64,000 bases of DNA from Nissabacter sp. SGAir0207 (GCF_005491205.1 NZ_CP028035.1:1364001-1428000); one strand, 5' to 3'; counted from the stretch's first letter, positions 1 to 7,203 are shown. The notes: generated from the letters alone by a model not told the origin. Translations and numbers: made by a program.

Positions 1-3
1 AGA

Positions 4-360
4 CTATTTTCGCGATATCACCCCATTGGCAAACTGCTCAGTCACGGCGGCCGCATGGTTCAGCGCATTGGCCTGCGCCAAATACCCTTTCTGCCTGGCG
101 CGCTCCGCCTGCTGGCGCAAATAAGCGATGATTTTGCTGGTGGCCTGCGTCTCAATGTCCGCAATCACGGCATTGGTCAGGGGAATGTTTTGCAACGCGC
201 CGCCAAGGGTCTGGATGGCAAACACCACCCGCCCACAACTGGCGAGCTTTTTGGCTTCTGCCACGCGCTGTTTGAGGGCCGCATTCTCCGCGGCCAGCGC
301 CACATAGGTAGCCGCCGTGATCCGCGGCCGGCGCGCCCTTTGCTGCAATGATATCGACAT
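4..360 (-). CDS. Prophage early-region-like hypothetical protein
   Basis: A 118-residue protein. The ATG at 360 is preferred over one 63 bases upstream because GGGAGG lies about 7 bases before it. It starts with a basic stretch (QQRARRPR), then an Ala/Lys-rich helical region (ALAAENAALKQRVAEAKK) and a helical C-terminus. The pattern of AAENAALK, then NIPLTNAVIADIETQA, then a helical tail resembles small proteins of lambdoid early regions (Ead/Ea22-like); this comparison is from memory and its function is unknown. It lies downstream of, and on the same strand as, the XRE repressor, with a repressor-like operator between the two genes (426-442). Confidence 0.55.
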   Translation of the reverse strand: MSISLQQRARRPRITAATYVALAAENAALKQRVAEAKKLASCGRVVFAIQTLGGALQNIPLTNAVIADIETQATSKIIAYLRQQAERARQKGYLAQANALNHAAAVTEQFANGVISRK

Positions 361-425
361 GGCAACCTCCCGCAACGCACACGCTGTCGGCCCAGTACCG
401 ACGGGCAGGGACTGATACACCAAAT

Positions 426-442
426 ATAAGCCTGAAGCTTAT
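426..442. promoter_or_regulatory. Operator-like palindrome O1
   Basis: ATAAGCCTGAAGCTTAT, a 17-bp imperfect palindrome with ATAAGC/GCTTAT half sites. It lies upstream of the gene at 4-360 and matches the sites at 884-900 and 926-942, so it is probably bound by the XRE protein encoded between them. Confidence 0.55.
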
Positions 443-484
443 AAACTGTCAACGTACAGCCTGATGGTCAGCACCTCATGCCGC

Positions 485-868
485 TCAGAGATCACGTTTG
501 CGGCGCAACAGGTAGCTCTCAGTGAAGGCGTCCAACTCCTTAAGGCGCTGCTCAAACACCGCCAGCATGTTCTCCTGCTCCAGATCTGGCAGCTGGTCGA
601 ACAGGTCAAGTAGCCGTTGCTGACGGTGGCTGAGGCCGGAGACCGGCTCCACCTGCTCACCCAGCAGCCACGGCAGCGGAATGCCCAGCGCCTGCGCCAG
701 CCGCAGGGCCGACGTCTTGCTAATCTGCCCACGCCGGTACCAGCCGTTAACCGACTGCGGGCTGACGCCAGCTATCCTGGCCATCTCGGCTTTCGAGATA
801 CCCTTCATTTTGATCAGTTCATCCAGCCGGTTGGCCAGGGCATGATCGGCGCGGTTTAGTGATTTCAT
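485..868 (-). CDS. XRE-family phage-type repressor, short form
   Basis: A 127-residue protein with an N-terminal Cro/CI-type helix-turn-helix at residues ~12-70 (LIKMKGISKAEMARIAGVS, then VNGWYRRGQISK, then ALGIPLPWLLG). The C-terminal 55 residues are helical and charged; there is no S24 peptidase domain, so RecA-dependent self-cleavage is not expected. A TATACT -10 box on this strand (875-880) sits only about 7 bases before the ATG, so the message may be leaderless, as lambda cI is from its maintenance promoter. Operators at 884-942 and 426-442 flank the gene. Likely role: repressor of a prophage remnant or satellite, acting on its own promoter and a divergent one. Confidence 0.8.
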   Translation of the reverse strand: MKSLNRADHALANRLDELIKMKGISKAEMARIAGVSPQSVNGWYRRGQISKTSALRLAQALGIPLPWLLGEQVEPVSGLSHRQQRLLDLFDQLPDLEQENMLAVFEQRLKELDAFTESYLLRRKRDL

Positions 869-874
869 CAATCG

Positions 875-880
875 AGTATA
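875..880 (-). promoter_or_regulatory. -10 element of repressor gene
   Basis: Minus-strand TATACT (5 of 6 to consensus). The expected start point falls at or next to the repressor ATG at 868. The -35 position (898-903, TTCATA) is poor and lies inside the operators, fitting control by the bound repressor. Confidence 0.4.
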
Positions 881-883
881 TCC

Positions 884-900
884 ATAAGGTTCAAGCTTAT
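884..900. promoter_or_regulatory. Operator-like palindrome O2
   Basis: ATAAGGTTCAAGCTTAT, related to O1 and O4. Together with the next site it forms a perfect inverted repeat with 14-bp arms at 887-900 and 903-916, separated by GA. Confidence 0.6.
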
Positions 901-902
901 GA

Positions 903-919
903 ATAAGCTTGAACCTGAA
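903..919. promoter_or_regulatory. Operator-like palindrome O3
   Basis: ATAAGCTTGAACCTGAA: O2 in opposite orientation with a diverged outer end. The back-to-back placement with O2 suggests cooperative binding of repressor dimers. Confidence 0.5.
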
Positions 920-925
920 TTTATT

Positions 926-942
926 GTAAGCCTAAGGCTTAT
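926..942. promoter_or_regulatory. Operator O4 inside a rightward promoter
   Basis: GTAAGCCTAAGGCTTAT with a perfect TAAGCCT-A-AGGCTTA core. It overlaps and follows a weak -35 (TTGTAA, 924-929) and precedes a -10-like TATGGT (948-953) at 18-bp spacing. A bound repressor would block rightward transcription towards the hairpin-rich leader. Confidence 0.5.
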
Positions 943-959
943 TGTGCTATGGTGAAAAG

Positions 960-1323
960 ACCACCACTTTATGATGCTGGTGAGGCTTCTCAGTGAGAGT
1001 GGTGAGCCAGCAGGGTTAACCTCCGCTCATCTTTTGCACAGGGCACCCTGTGGGGGAGCCGCCGGTGATTCTGCCGGCAGGGATGATTCCTGTTTAAGTG
1101 TCAGACATACACCACGCATAAATTTAACGGCTGAAGGTACGCCGCGCCACCGCTCTTTATGGCTAACAGAATGGCGCGGGTAATAAAAAACCGGGGGAAT
1201 GCCCCTTTCCCTCCCGACTTCAGCGCGGCTAATTTGATGAATAGCCCATTCAGGTATTAGATAATAATTCGCGCGCAAGGATTAAATGGACAGGCCCCCG
1301 CAGGGGATGAACAATTAATCGGA
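960..1323 (+). other. Hairpin-rich leader region, no firm gene
   Basis: Downstream of the O4 promoter. It holds several inverted repeats: CACAGGG-CA-CCCTGTG (1037-1052), CCGCGCCA...TGGCGCGG (1142-1149 with 1172-1179) and GGGG-AATG-CCCC with a T-run (from about 1194). A 70-codon plus-strand reading frame (971-1183) and an 83-codon minus-strand frame (1027-1278) overlap here; neither shows a recognisable domain and neither is called. A structured, immunity-type leader RNA is a reasonable alternative. Confidence 0.35.
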
Positions 1324-1506
1324 ATGACGGCTATGACGTTTGACAACTTACGTGAATATATCTCGGTGGCGGGGCGGTATGAACTGTATACCGATGGCGA
1401 AGAGATTATCTGGGTATTACCGCTTACGGATGACCAGGTGATCATTACGCCGGAATCCTATGAAGAATTATTAAACCAATACGGTTATAAAATTGTCCCG
1501 ATCTGA
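1324..1506 (+). CDS. Small acidic hypothetical protein
   Basis: A 60-residue acidic protein (LYTDGEEIIWVLPLTDDQVI, then TPESYEELLNQYGYK). A second ATG at 1333 is an equally possible start because no strong ribosome-binding site distinguishes them. Residue composition looks like a real folded small protein and it lies between the phage-type leader and the holin, so it may belong to the same remnant. No family recognised. Confidence 0.5.
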   Translation: MTAMTFDNLREYISVAGRYELYTDGEEIIWVLPLTDDQVIITPESYEELLNQYGYKIVPI

Positions 1507-1588
1507 CCCGTGCGGCGCGCCATGCCGCAGGGTGGCGCGCTTGCCGATGGCCGGACATGGGCACATTCACCAGAGCGTTGGAGGCGTT

Positions 1589-1936
1589 ATGTCGACTTCA
1601 CAACCCGAATGGCTGCTTCACCTGTGGCAGCTGGGCCAGTGGTTGCTGGCCCATCCACTGGGCTTTTTTACCGGCCTGTCTGCCTTTGTGGTCTCCTGCT
1701 GGTCAGGGCTGGCGGAGGGGCGGCGCGGTAGCCGGCTGCTGACCGGCGGCATTGTCTGCGTCCTGATCACCCTGGCGGTGGTGGGCGCGATGCGTTCCAG
1801 TGGGCTACATGCCGCCTGGATGCCCATCATCGGCATTCTGGTGGGCTTTATCGGCGCGGATCGCATCCGTGACGCGATCCTCTCCGCCTGGGAGAGCCGG
1901 CGTATCCCACCTTTTATCGATCCGGGAAATAAATAG
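1589..1936 (+). CDS. Lambda-type phage holin family protein
   Basis: A 115-residue inner-membrane protein. The ATG at 1589 follows GGAGG at 1580-1584; longer upstream in-frame starts have no such site. Three hydrophobic segments (about residues 20-36, 46-64, 71-88) follow a short N-terminus, and the pattern G-F-x-x-x-L-S-A-F-V-V-S, then R-L-L-T-G-G-I, then GILVGFIGADRIRD matches Phage_holin_3 members. Such proteins open the inner membrane for endolysin release. No endolysin or spanin follows, so this is either a remnant or a domesticated membrane protein. Confidence 0.7.
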   Translation: MSTSQPEWLLHLWQLGQWLLAHPLGFFTGLSAFVVSCWSGLAEGRRGSRLLTGGIVCVLITLAVVGAMRSSGLHAAWMPIIGILVGFIGADRIRDAILSAWESRRIPPFIDPGNK

Positions 1937-2019
1937 CGCAGAAAAAACGCGTTATTCCTTGAAATTATAAAGCGATGCCCCCATATGGCCTTTTCTGTTA
2001 CCCAACCAAGGAGAGAAAA

Positions 2020-2283
2020 ATGGGCATTAGCGAAAAAGAACATCTCCGTCGTCAGGCGCATGAGAAGCACCAAATTAGCCACAGTGCGACCTGGCTGGCC
2101 GCCGTCTCAGGTGCCTACTTTATTCTGATGGCCTGCTACGGCCAGCCCATTGGGGCGATGGTGCTCTCTGGGGGATTTTGTGCGGTAGCGACCGTCAAGG
2201 CCTGGACAAAGCGGCGCAAGGCGAACGCCTATAAAAGAAAGCTGCGTGGGCTGGAGCGGGAGCAGGGGGCACCGGTCGCCTGA
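2020..2283 (+). CDS. Small membrane protein
   Basis: An 87-residue protein; ATG at 2020 is preceded by AAGGAGAG. A charged N-terminus (SEKEHLRRQAHEKHQ) is followed by one or two hydrophobic segments (residues ~23-60) and a very basic tail (KRRKANAYKRKLRGLER), giving a positive-inside prediction with both ends cytoplasmic. It follows the holin by 84 bases on the same strand. No family recognised. Confidence 0.55.
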   Translation: MGISEKEHLRRQAHEKHQISHSATWLAAVSGAYFILMACYGQPIGAMVLSGGFCAVATVKAWTKRRKANAYKRKLRGLEREQGAPVA

Positions 2284-2299
2284 CCGGTACCCACCAACG

Positions 2300-3061
2300 T
2301 TACAGGAAGGAGTCGTCGTCGTCGCTGCCGAAGCTGTCGTCGCCGAAGCCACCGCCAAACGTATCGTTCTGCTGATCAAGGAAGCCATTGCTGGCAAACT
2401 GGTCATCGTTGCCGTTGAAGGTATCCAGGTTATTGGATTGGTCAAAATCCTGGAACATCTGCTGGTCTTCTGCGGTATTGACCGGCAGCGGCGCTTCTTC
2501 ATTCACGATGTTCACAATCTCTTCCGGCTGGGAGTGATGGAACATGCCCGTCAGCATATCTGCCAGCATTACCCCGCCTGCCACACCGGCCGCCGTTTGC
2601 AGCGCGCCGCCAATAAAACTGCCCGCGCGTGAAGGGGCCTGCTGCTGCGCATAGGGCTGGCCATAGGGCTGCTGCTGGGGCGCGTTGTTCCAGGCAGCCT
2701 GATTTTGCTGCGCGGCCTGATAATTGTTCTGGCCGGGGATCGGCTGTGAACCGGCGTTATTGCGCTGGCCGCCGCCAAACAGGCTGGAGAGGAAGCCGCC
2801 GCTCTGCTGGGGCTTGGCCGCTGCCTGTTGCTGCAACGCAGTGACCTGCGCTTCCAGGTCACGCACCCGCTGATCCATCCGCTTCAGCGCCGCTTCCTGG
2901 ATGATGATGGATTGCGCCATATAGTAAGGTGCGGCGGGCTGATCGCGCAGGCGCTGTTGGATGTGCTGCTCTGCGCCACGGTCGCGGGCCGCGGTCTGGG
3001 ACTCGGTCTGTTTGAGACGATCAAACAGCCCGTCAATCAGGCGTTGTTCTTCATTTTGCAT
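2300..3061 (-). CDS. DUF2076 domain-containing protein
   Basis: A 253-residue protein of the DUF2076 family: N-terminal helical segment (MQNEEQRLIDGLFDRLKQTE), the region YYMAQSIIIQEAALKRMDQRV typical of the family, a coiled coil (residues ~85-105), a Gln/Asn-rich linker, a short glycine/alanine hydrophobic segment (SFIGGALQTAAGVAGGVMLADML) and an extremely acidic Asp/Ser/Phe C-terminus (DDSFGSDDDDSFL). The family is often called a periplasmic ligand-binding sensor, but no signal peptide is visible here and the role is not established. It converges on the small membrane protein. Confidence 0.85.
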   Translation of the reverse strand: MQNEEQRLIDGLFDRLKQTESQTAARDRGAEQHIQQRLRDQPAAPYYMAQSIIIQEAALKRMDQRVRDLEAQVTALQQQAAAKPQQSGGFLSSLFGGGQRNNAGSQPIPGQNNYQAAQQNQAAWNNAPQQQPYGQPYAQQQAPSRAGSFIGGALQTAAGVAGGVMLADMLTGMFHHSQPEEIVNIVNEEAPLPVNTAEDQQMFQDFDQSNNLDTFNGNDDQFASNGFLDQQNDTFGGGFGDDSFGSDDDDSFL

Positions 3062-3810
3062 AGAAACCTCCAGTGGTGTTGCAGCGCCGCATTACGTTGA
3101 CGCGGCTAATGGCAAGGCCAATTGACTGCACGGTATTCAGGTTAATAATAGTTGACGTTACATCCTTTCGAGCAGTGAATAAACGCGCCAAAAGTAAAGC
3201 TGTCCAGAAATTTGTTACTATTTAGTTCCTTAGATGGATTTTGCACCAGTCCGCCGCACCAGCTCCCGCGCTTTTGCCCCTTTTTGCGCTTTCATCCGCC
3301 GCCTATAGACAAGTCAAACGATCTCTGAAGCGGATTTCACTTTTATTCCACGCCGCTAAGGGGGTTGACAGCCTTTATAAAGATTGCATCCGGGCCAAAA
3401 CCGGTCATTTCCGGGGTGATTTATTAGCCATGTCGATGTTTTATGCTTCTTTGTTCCGAATTTTTAGCGGTTTTGTGGAAGGCATTTGCCAAAAAAAGCC
3501 GAAGAAAGGGAAGGGAAGCGGCTCATTTAGGAAAAAAGAGCCAAATGGCATGAAAAAAAGCCAAACGTAGGAACTTTGAATTTAGCCATTACTTATCATG
3601 CAGTTGCAAAGTTAACTCTCTCGGATTTCACTTTTCTCGTGACGCGCGGCCAGGAAATAAAGTGAAAAGTCGTAAAATCTGAGGAGGTTTTACATTTCAC
3701 TGATTGCACTGCCTGGGTGGCTATGTGATGGTCGAAAGGTCTAAGACAAATCGCAGGAAAGCAATAATAAGGATTACTGATTAAATCGTCTCTTGTTACG
3801 GAGGTTTTGT
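3062..3810. other. AT-rich intergenic region with repeated 14-mer
   Basis: About 750 bases without a convincing gene. The 14-mer CGGATTTCACTTTT occurs twice (3331-3344, 3622-3635), and CTTTTCACTTT occurs on the minus strand at about 3659-3669. A 109-codon open frame at 3241-3570 has no ribosome-binding site and atypical composition. Confidence 0.5.
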
Positions 3811-3960
3811 ATGTCTATCGTCTGGCCTTGCCTGGCACTGTTATTACTGGTTGTCTCCTTTTACGCATTTAAAATGCATCGTGGCCAAAAAGAGAAAAAA
3901 CGGCTGATTGTGCGCTCGCGGATGATGTCATTCCGTCGCCGCCACCACAGCCATAGTTAA
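3811..3960 (+). CDS. 49-residue single-span membrane protein
   Basis: ATG at 3811 preceded by GGAGG (3800-3804). The product begins MSIVWPCLALLLLVVSFYAF, a single membrane segment, followed by a strongly basic tail (KKRLIVRSRMM, then RRRHHSHS). Inferred topology: N-out or N-terminal anchor with cytoplasmic basic tail. Short and easily missed; the good ribosome-binding site and typical small-membrane-protein layout support it. Function unknown. Confidence 0.6.
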   Translation: MSIVWPCLALLLLVVSFYAFKMHRGQKEKKRLIVRSRMMSFRRRHHSHS

Positions 3961-4070
3961 AGCGTGCCCGCTGCCACAGCAATCACCACTGATTTAAAAA
4001 ATAAATGGGCATGTCCTAACCACGCATTTTTATTTTTTGACTTAGGATGCGTTCGTTTCACGACGCGCAG

Positions 4071-4097
4071 GCGCATCCGGCCCCTTGCCGGATGCGC
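4071..4097. repeat. REP-like palindrome
   Basis: Perfect inverted repeat GCGCATCCGG-CCCCTTG-CCGGATGCGC upstream of the phosphatase gene. The GCCGGATGCG core resembles enterobacterial REP/BIME units. No T-tract, so not an obvious terminator. Confidence 0.5.
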
Positions 4098-4153
4098 TCC
4101 TCCTCTCTCCCGAGCCGCTATACTTGCAGGATATTTTCTGCATGGGGCGTGCT

Positions 4154-4822
4154 ATGTACCTTCGCATCGACGGCAGCCAATACCGGCAAATTTTGGTCGC
4201 CGGCGATATCCACGGCTGTTACCAACTGCTTCACCAACAACTGCAAGCCTACCAATTCGACCCCGAACAGGATCTGCTGCTCTCGGTCGGTGACATCATC
4301 GATCGCGGGCCACAGAGCCTCTCCTGCCTTGGGCTGCTGGAGGCCCCCTGGTTCCGCATGGTGCTGGGCAACCACGAGCAGATGGCCTTCACCGCGCTGC
4401 TGAGCGGCATGGAGCAGCACTGGCAACGCAATGGCGGCGACTGGTTCAGCCGGCTGCGCGGCGAAGCGCGTTTGCGGGCCGAGCGCCTGCTGCGCCGCTG
4501 TGAGCAGTTGCCGCTGGTGATGGAGGTGACCCACCTGCCGCAGCGCGTGGTCATCGCCCACGCGGACTATCCGGCGGCGCACTACCGCTATGAGCAGCCA
4601 GTGGATGCCGAGGCGCTGGTCTGGAGCCGCGATCGCGTCAGCCGGGCGCTGGAGGGGGAGGGGGAGCGCATTGGCGGCGCCGACCTGTTCCTGTTTGGCC
4701 ATACGCCCCTCAAGCGGCCACTCAAATTCCTTAACCAACTCTACCTGGATACCGGCGCGGTCTTTGGCGGCCGCCTGACGCTGCTGCGCATCAAGCGGCC
4801 TGAACCTCTTCCGTCACGGTAG
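4154..4822 (+). CDS. PphA/PphB-type serine/threonine phosphatase
   Basis: A 222-residue metallophosphatase. Metal-binding motifs occur in order: GDIHG (~18), GDIIDRG (~45), GNHE (~75), IAHADYP (~138) and FGHTPL (~185), with DTGAVFGG near the end, all as in E. coli PphA. It hydrolyses phosphate esters of phosphoproteins using two divalent metals; in E. coli PphA and PphB respond to protein misfolding. The start is ambiguous: ATG at 4154 (GGGGC about 9 bases upstream) or ATG at 4142. Stands alone; next gene begins 85 bases later. Confidence 0.88.
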   Translation: MYLRIDGSQYRQILVAGDIHGCYQLLHQQLQAYQFDPEQDLLLSVGDIIDRGPQSLSCLGLLEAPWFRMVLGNHEQMAFTALLSGMEQHWQRNGGDWFSRLRGEARLRAERLLRRCEQLPLVMEVTHLPQRVVIAHADYPAAHYRYEQPVDAEALVWSRDRVSRALEGEGERIGGADLFLFGHTPLKRPLKFLNQLYLDTGAVFGGRLTLLRIKRPEPLPSR

Positions 4823-4906
4823 ATGGCACTGCCGCGCAGGCCCGGCGAAGTGCTATGATGCGCAGCGGGCGCACTGGGCGCTGCTTTGGGCATAAGGAAT
4901 TTTGCA

Positions 4907-5917
4907 ATGCAGATCATGTCGTTGAACCAAGTCCGCTGGCTGAGCCTGATTGTGGTGATGGGGGGGCTGATACTGGTGCTGCCGCTGCACCTGCTCGGCT
5001 GCTTTATCGCAGGCTTTGTGGTGTATGAGCTGGTCAACACCCTGACACCGCACTTCCAGAAGGTGATCAGCGGTGACCGCGCCCGCTGGCTGGTGGTGGC
5101 GCTGATCAGTACGGTGGTGGTGAGCGGCCTGATTGCCGCGGTGGCCGGCATCATCAGCTTCCTGATGCAGGATGTGCAGAACATGGCGGCCTTCAGCGCC
5201 AAGCTGGCGGTACTGCTGGAGGATGCCCAGTCACGCCTGTCGCCGGTGATGTCGCGCTACTTGCCCTCCAACATTGAGGAGCTGCAACACCAGTTTCTGC
5301 TCTGGCTGCGCGCCCACGTGGCCATGCTGCAAAACATCGGCAAGAACGCGGCGCACACCTTCATCACCATGCTGATTGGCATGGTGCTGGGCGCCATTGT
5401 CTCCCTACAGCGCGATGACGGCGCCCAGCCACAGCCACCGCTGAAGGCGGAGCTGACCCAGCGCGTGCGCCTGCTGGCGAGCGCCTTCCGCAATATCGTC
5501 TTCGCCCAGTTCAAGATCTCGCTGATTAACACCGTGCTCTCGGCGCTGTTCCTGTTTGGCGTGCTGCCGCTGTTCGGCATCCACCTGCCGCTGGCCAAGA
5601 CGCTGGTGGTGGTAACGTTCCTCTGTGGCCTGATCCCCGTGATCGGCAACCTCATCTCCAATGCCCTCATCTTTCTGGTGGGCCTCTCCCTCTCGCTGTG
5701 GGTGGGGATTTTGGTGCTCAGCTACCTGATCATCATCCATAAGGTCGAGTACTTCCTCAACGCGCGCATAGTCGGCACCCGCATCAATGCCCGCTCCTGG
5801 GAGATTCTGCTGGCGATGCTGGTGTTTGAGTCCGCCTTTGGGCTGCCGGGGGTGATCGCCGCACCGATCTACTACGCCTATCTGAAGAATGAGTTACGCC
5901 ATGCGGCGCTGATTTGA
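4907..5917 (+). CDS. AI-2E family transporter (YdiK/PerM type)
   Basis: A 336-residue inner-membrane protein with about seven to eight hydrophobic segments: paired spans at the N-terminus (residues ~8-45), one at ~60-85, a large soluble region (~85-150), then a C-terminal bundle including CGLIPVIGNLISNALIF, a signature stretch of the family. The ATG at 4907 has AAGGAA upstream; a TTG 21 bases earlier is less likely. Family members were linked to autoinducer-2 export or Na+/H+ exchange; the substrate cannot be told from sequence. Confidence 0.85.
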   Translation: MQIMSLNQVRWLSLIVVMGGLILVLPLHLLGCFIAGFVVYELVNTLTPHFQKVISGDRARWLVVALISTVVVSGLIAAVAGIISFLMQDVQNMAAFSAKLAVLLEDAQSRLSPVMSRYLPSNIEELQHQFLLWLRAHVAMLQNIGKNAAHTFITMLIGMVLGAIVSLQRDDGAQPQPPLKAELTQRVRLLASAFRNIVFAQFKISLINTVLSALFLFGVLPLFGIHLPLAKTLVVVTFLCGLIPVIGNLISNALIFLVGLSLSLWVGILVLSYLIIIHKVEYFLNARIVGTRINARSWEILLAMLVFESAFGLPGVIAAPIYYAYLKNELRHAALI

Positions 5918-6017
5918 TTGCGGCGCGAAATAAAAAGTGTGATCCCGGTCGGGGGTGGCTTCTCCCGTCCGGGAGCTGGTGGTATTCTCTGTGGCTTTCG
6001 TGGGCGAAGGGAAAAAA

Positions 6018-6359
6018 GTGGCAAAAGATTTAGATCAGTTACTCAGAGATATCGATCTTCTGATTGAGCAAGCAGAGCACCTGAAAGCGATACCCCCCCG
6101 CCCGGAACGTCTTCCCCCCACTGTCAATGGCCGGACTTACGACTCGTTCTGCGAAACCTTCGCCATCAAGGCAGTGCTGCGGGCGCTGATTGGCTCGGTG
6201 GATACCATCGTCAAGGTGCAGATGGCGCATAAGGTGGAGCAGGACATCGCCCGGCTGGATGATCAGGTGCGGCAATTGGGCGGCGAGCACGCCGGGCCAG
6301 AGGAGCTGGCGCAGATCACTGCCTATGTGCGACATGCGGTATCACAAATTTTAGGGTAG
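6018..6359 (+). CDS. Conserved hypothetical helical protein
   Basis: A 113-residue protein read from GTG at 6018, which follows GAAGGG at 6006-6011; the in-frame stretch upstream (from 5955) lacks such a site. It is mostly helical and charged: LDQLLRDIDLLIEQAEHLK, a Pro-rich turn (IPPRPERLPP), a Cys-containing motif (YDSFCETFAIK) and a C-terminal helix. No signal or membrane segment, so probably cytoplasmic. Family not recognised. Confidence 0.6.
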   Translation: MAKDLDQLLRDIDLLIEQAEHLKAIPPRPERLPPTVNGRTYDSFCETFAIKAVLRALIGSVDTIVKVQMAHKVEQDIARLDDQVRQLGGEHAGPEELAQITAYVRHAVSQILG

Positions 6360-6377
6360 ACCCAACAGGCTGAAAAA

Positions 6378-6407
6378 GGGGCGCGACACCCGCTGGGGCC
6401 GCGCCCC
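6378..6407 (+). terminator. Hairpin after the 6018-6359 gene
   Basis: GGGGCGCG (6378-6385) pairs with CGCGCCCC (6400-6407); the loop is 14 bases. No T-tract follows, so termination is uncertain. Confidence 0.35.
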
Positions 6408-6525
6408 TGCTGCATCTGGCGGGGCAGGCACGCCGTGGCAGGTGCCGGGAATAGCAGCAGTTGCCATGCCCCGTCATAAAAAAGGTTGCTATTAGGGGGC
6501 GGCTATGAGTAAATGAGTCTCGGCC

Positions 6526-6696
6526 TGTGGAACAGACCTATTTATGCACGACATCCTGAGTAAAGTAGTTTCAATCTAAGCGTTATCGTTGATAGCCCTT
6601 CTGTGACGAATTTCCTTCTGAGTGCCTCATAAGTAATGACTGAAAGCCGGCTATATTTCGCCTTCGGCGTCTCATTTTATTTTTAAGGAATTTATC
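6526..6696 (+). promoter_or_regulatory. CspA-type cold-shock 5' leader
   Basis: TGTGGAACAGACC (6526-6538) matches the cold-box end of the E. coli cspA leader (TGACGTACAGACC) at 10 of 13 positions. GTTATCGTTGATA (6582-6594) followed by a CCCTT stretch matches the internal conserved part of that leader. The distance from the cold box to the ATG (about 170 bases) fits the known ~159-base cspA leader, which refolds at low temperature to expose the start. AAGGAA precedes the ATG. Confidence 0.75.
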
Positions 6697-6906
6697 ATGA
6701 CTATGATGAAAGGTCAGGTTAAGTGGTTCAACGAGTCTAAAGGCTTCGGTTTCATTACTCCGGCTGACGGCAGCAAAGACGTGTTCGTACACTTCTCCGC
6801 TATCCAAGGCAACGGCTTCAAGACCCTGGCTGAAGGCCAGAACGTACAGTTCTCCATCGAGAACGGTGCTAAAGGTCCGTCTGCGGCTAACGTTACCGCT
6901 ATCTAA
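6697..6906 (+). CDS. CspA-family cold-shock protein
   Basis: A 69-residue single OB-fold protein. RNP1 (KGFGFITP) and RNP2 (VFVHFSAI) single-strand nucleic-acid-binding motifs are intact. The N-terminal two thirds match CspC ([15 protein letters not shown]), while the C-terminus ([15 protein letters not shown]) is more CspA/CspE-like, so I give no specific symbol. The long cspA-like leader argues for a truly cold-inducible paralogue. It acts as an RNA chaperone and antiterminator. A strong terminator follows at 6946-6971. Confidence 0.95.
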   Translation: MTMMKGQVKWFNESKGFGFITPADGSKDVFVHFSAIQGNGFKTLAEGQNVQFSIENGAKGPSAANVTAI

Positions 6907-6945
6907 GCTGACTGCCGTGCCGCCTTATGCGGCGCCGCACCAGTT

Positions 6946-6971
6946 AAAAAACCCGCTTCGGCGGGTTTTTT
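6946..6971 (+). terminator. Intrinsic terminator of the cold-shock gene
   Basis: AAAAAACCCGC-TTCG-GCGGGTTTTTT: perfect stem with a UUCG tetraloop and a T-run. Confidence 0.9.
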
Positions 6972-6996
6972 TGTTTTTGTCGCCCGGAAAAAGGGC

Positions 6997-7021
6997 AAAA
7001 AAAAGCCCGCTGTGCGCGGGC
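6997..7021 (-). terminator. Minus-strand intrinsic terminator
   Basis: Read leftwards: six-base-pair GC stem (7005-7010 with 7016-7021), then eight T residues. It probably ends the candidate small RNA. Confidence 0.7.
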
Positions 7022-7117
7022 AAAGTTCCTTGTTACATCGTTTTTAAAGCTACTACTTTGGGGGGTAGTACAGACGTAGTCTAGGGCAAAGCGGGTGCAA
7101 GATTCTCGCCGCTAACT
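6997..7117 (-). ncRNA. Candidate minus-strand small RNA
   Basis: On the minus strand a -35 TTGACC (7140-7145) and a weak -10 TTTAAC (7118-7123) are spaced by 16 bases; transcription would start near 7111-7115. The predicted RNA of about 115 bases has a small AGAC-TAC-GTCT hairpin, a TACTAC/GTAGTA hairpin displaying a C-rich loop (about 7050-7070) and ends in GCCCGC-GCACA-GCGGGC followed by eight T residues (7021 down to 6997). There is no minus-strand gene upstream to need this terminator, so an independent transcript is the simplest explanation. Not matched to a named small RNA. Confidence 0.4.
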
Positions 7118-7203
7118 GTTAAAGTTTTGAAAAGATGCAGGTCAAAGACAGTACGCGCAGGCTATGGTAGCTTTAATGGGCCATCTGATAACGAGGAGCG
7201 GCC

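Noticed and set aside
971..1278. Overlapping frames of 70 codons (plus) and 83 codons (minus) downstream of the phage operators
   Set aside because: Neither has convincing initiation signals or a domain, and the DNA is rich in stems; treated as a leader region instead.
3241..3570. Open frame of 109 codons in the region before the small membrane protein
   Set aside because: No ribosome-binding site, AT-rich low-quality composition, contains the repeated 14-mer, no family resemblance.
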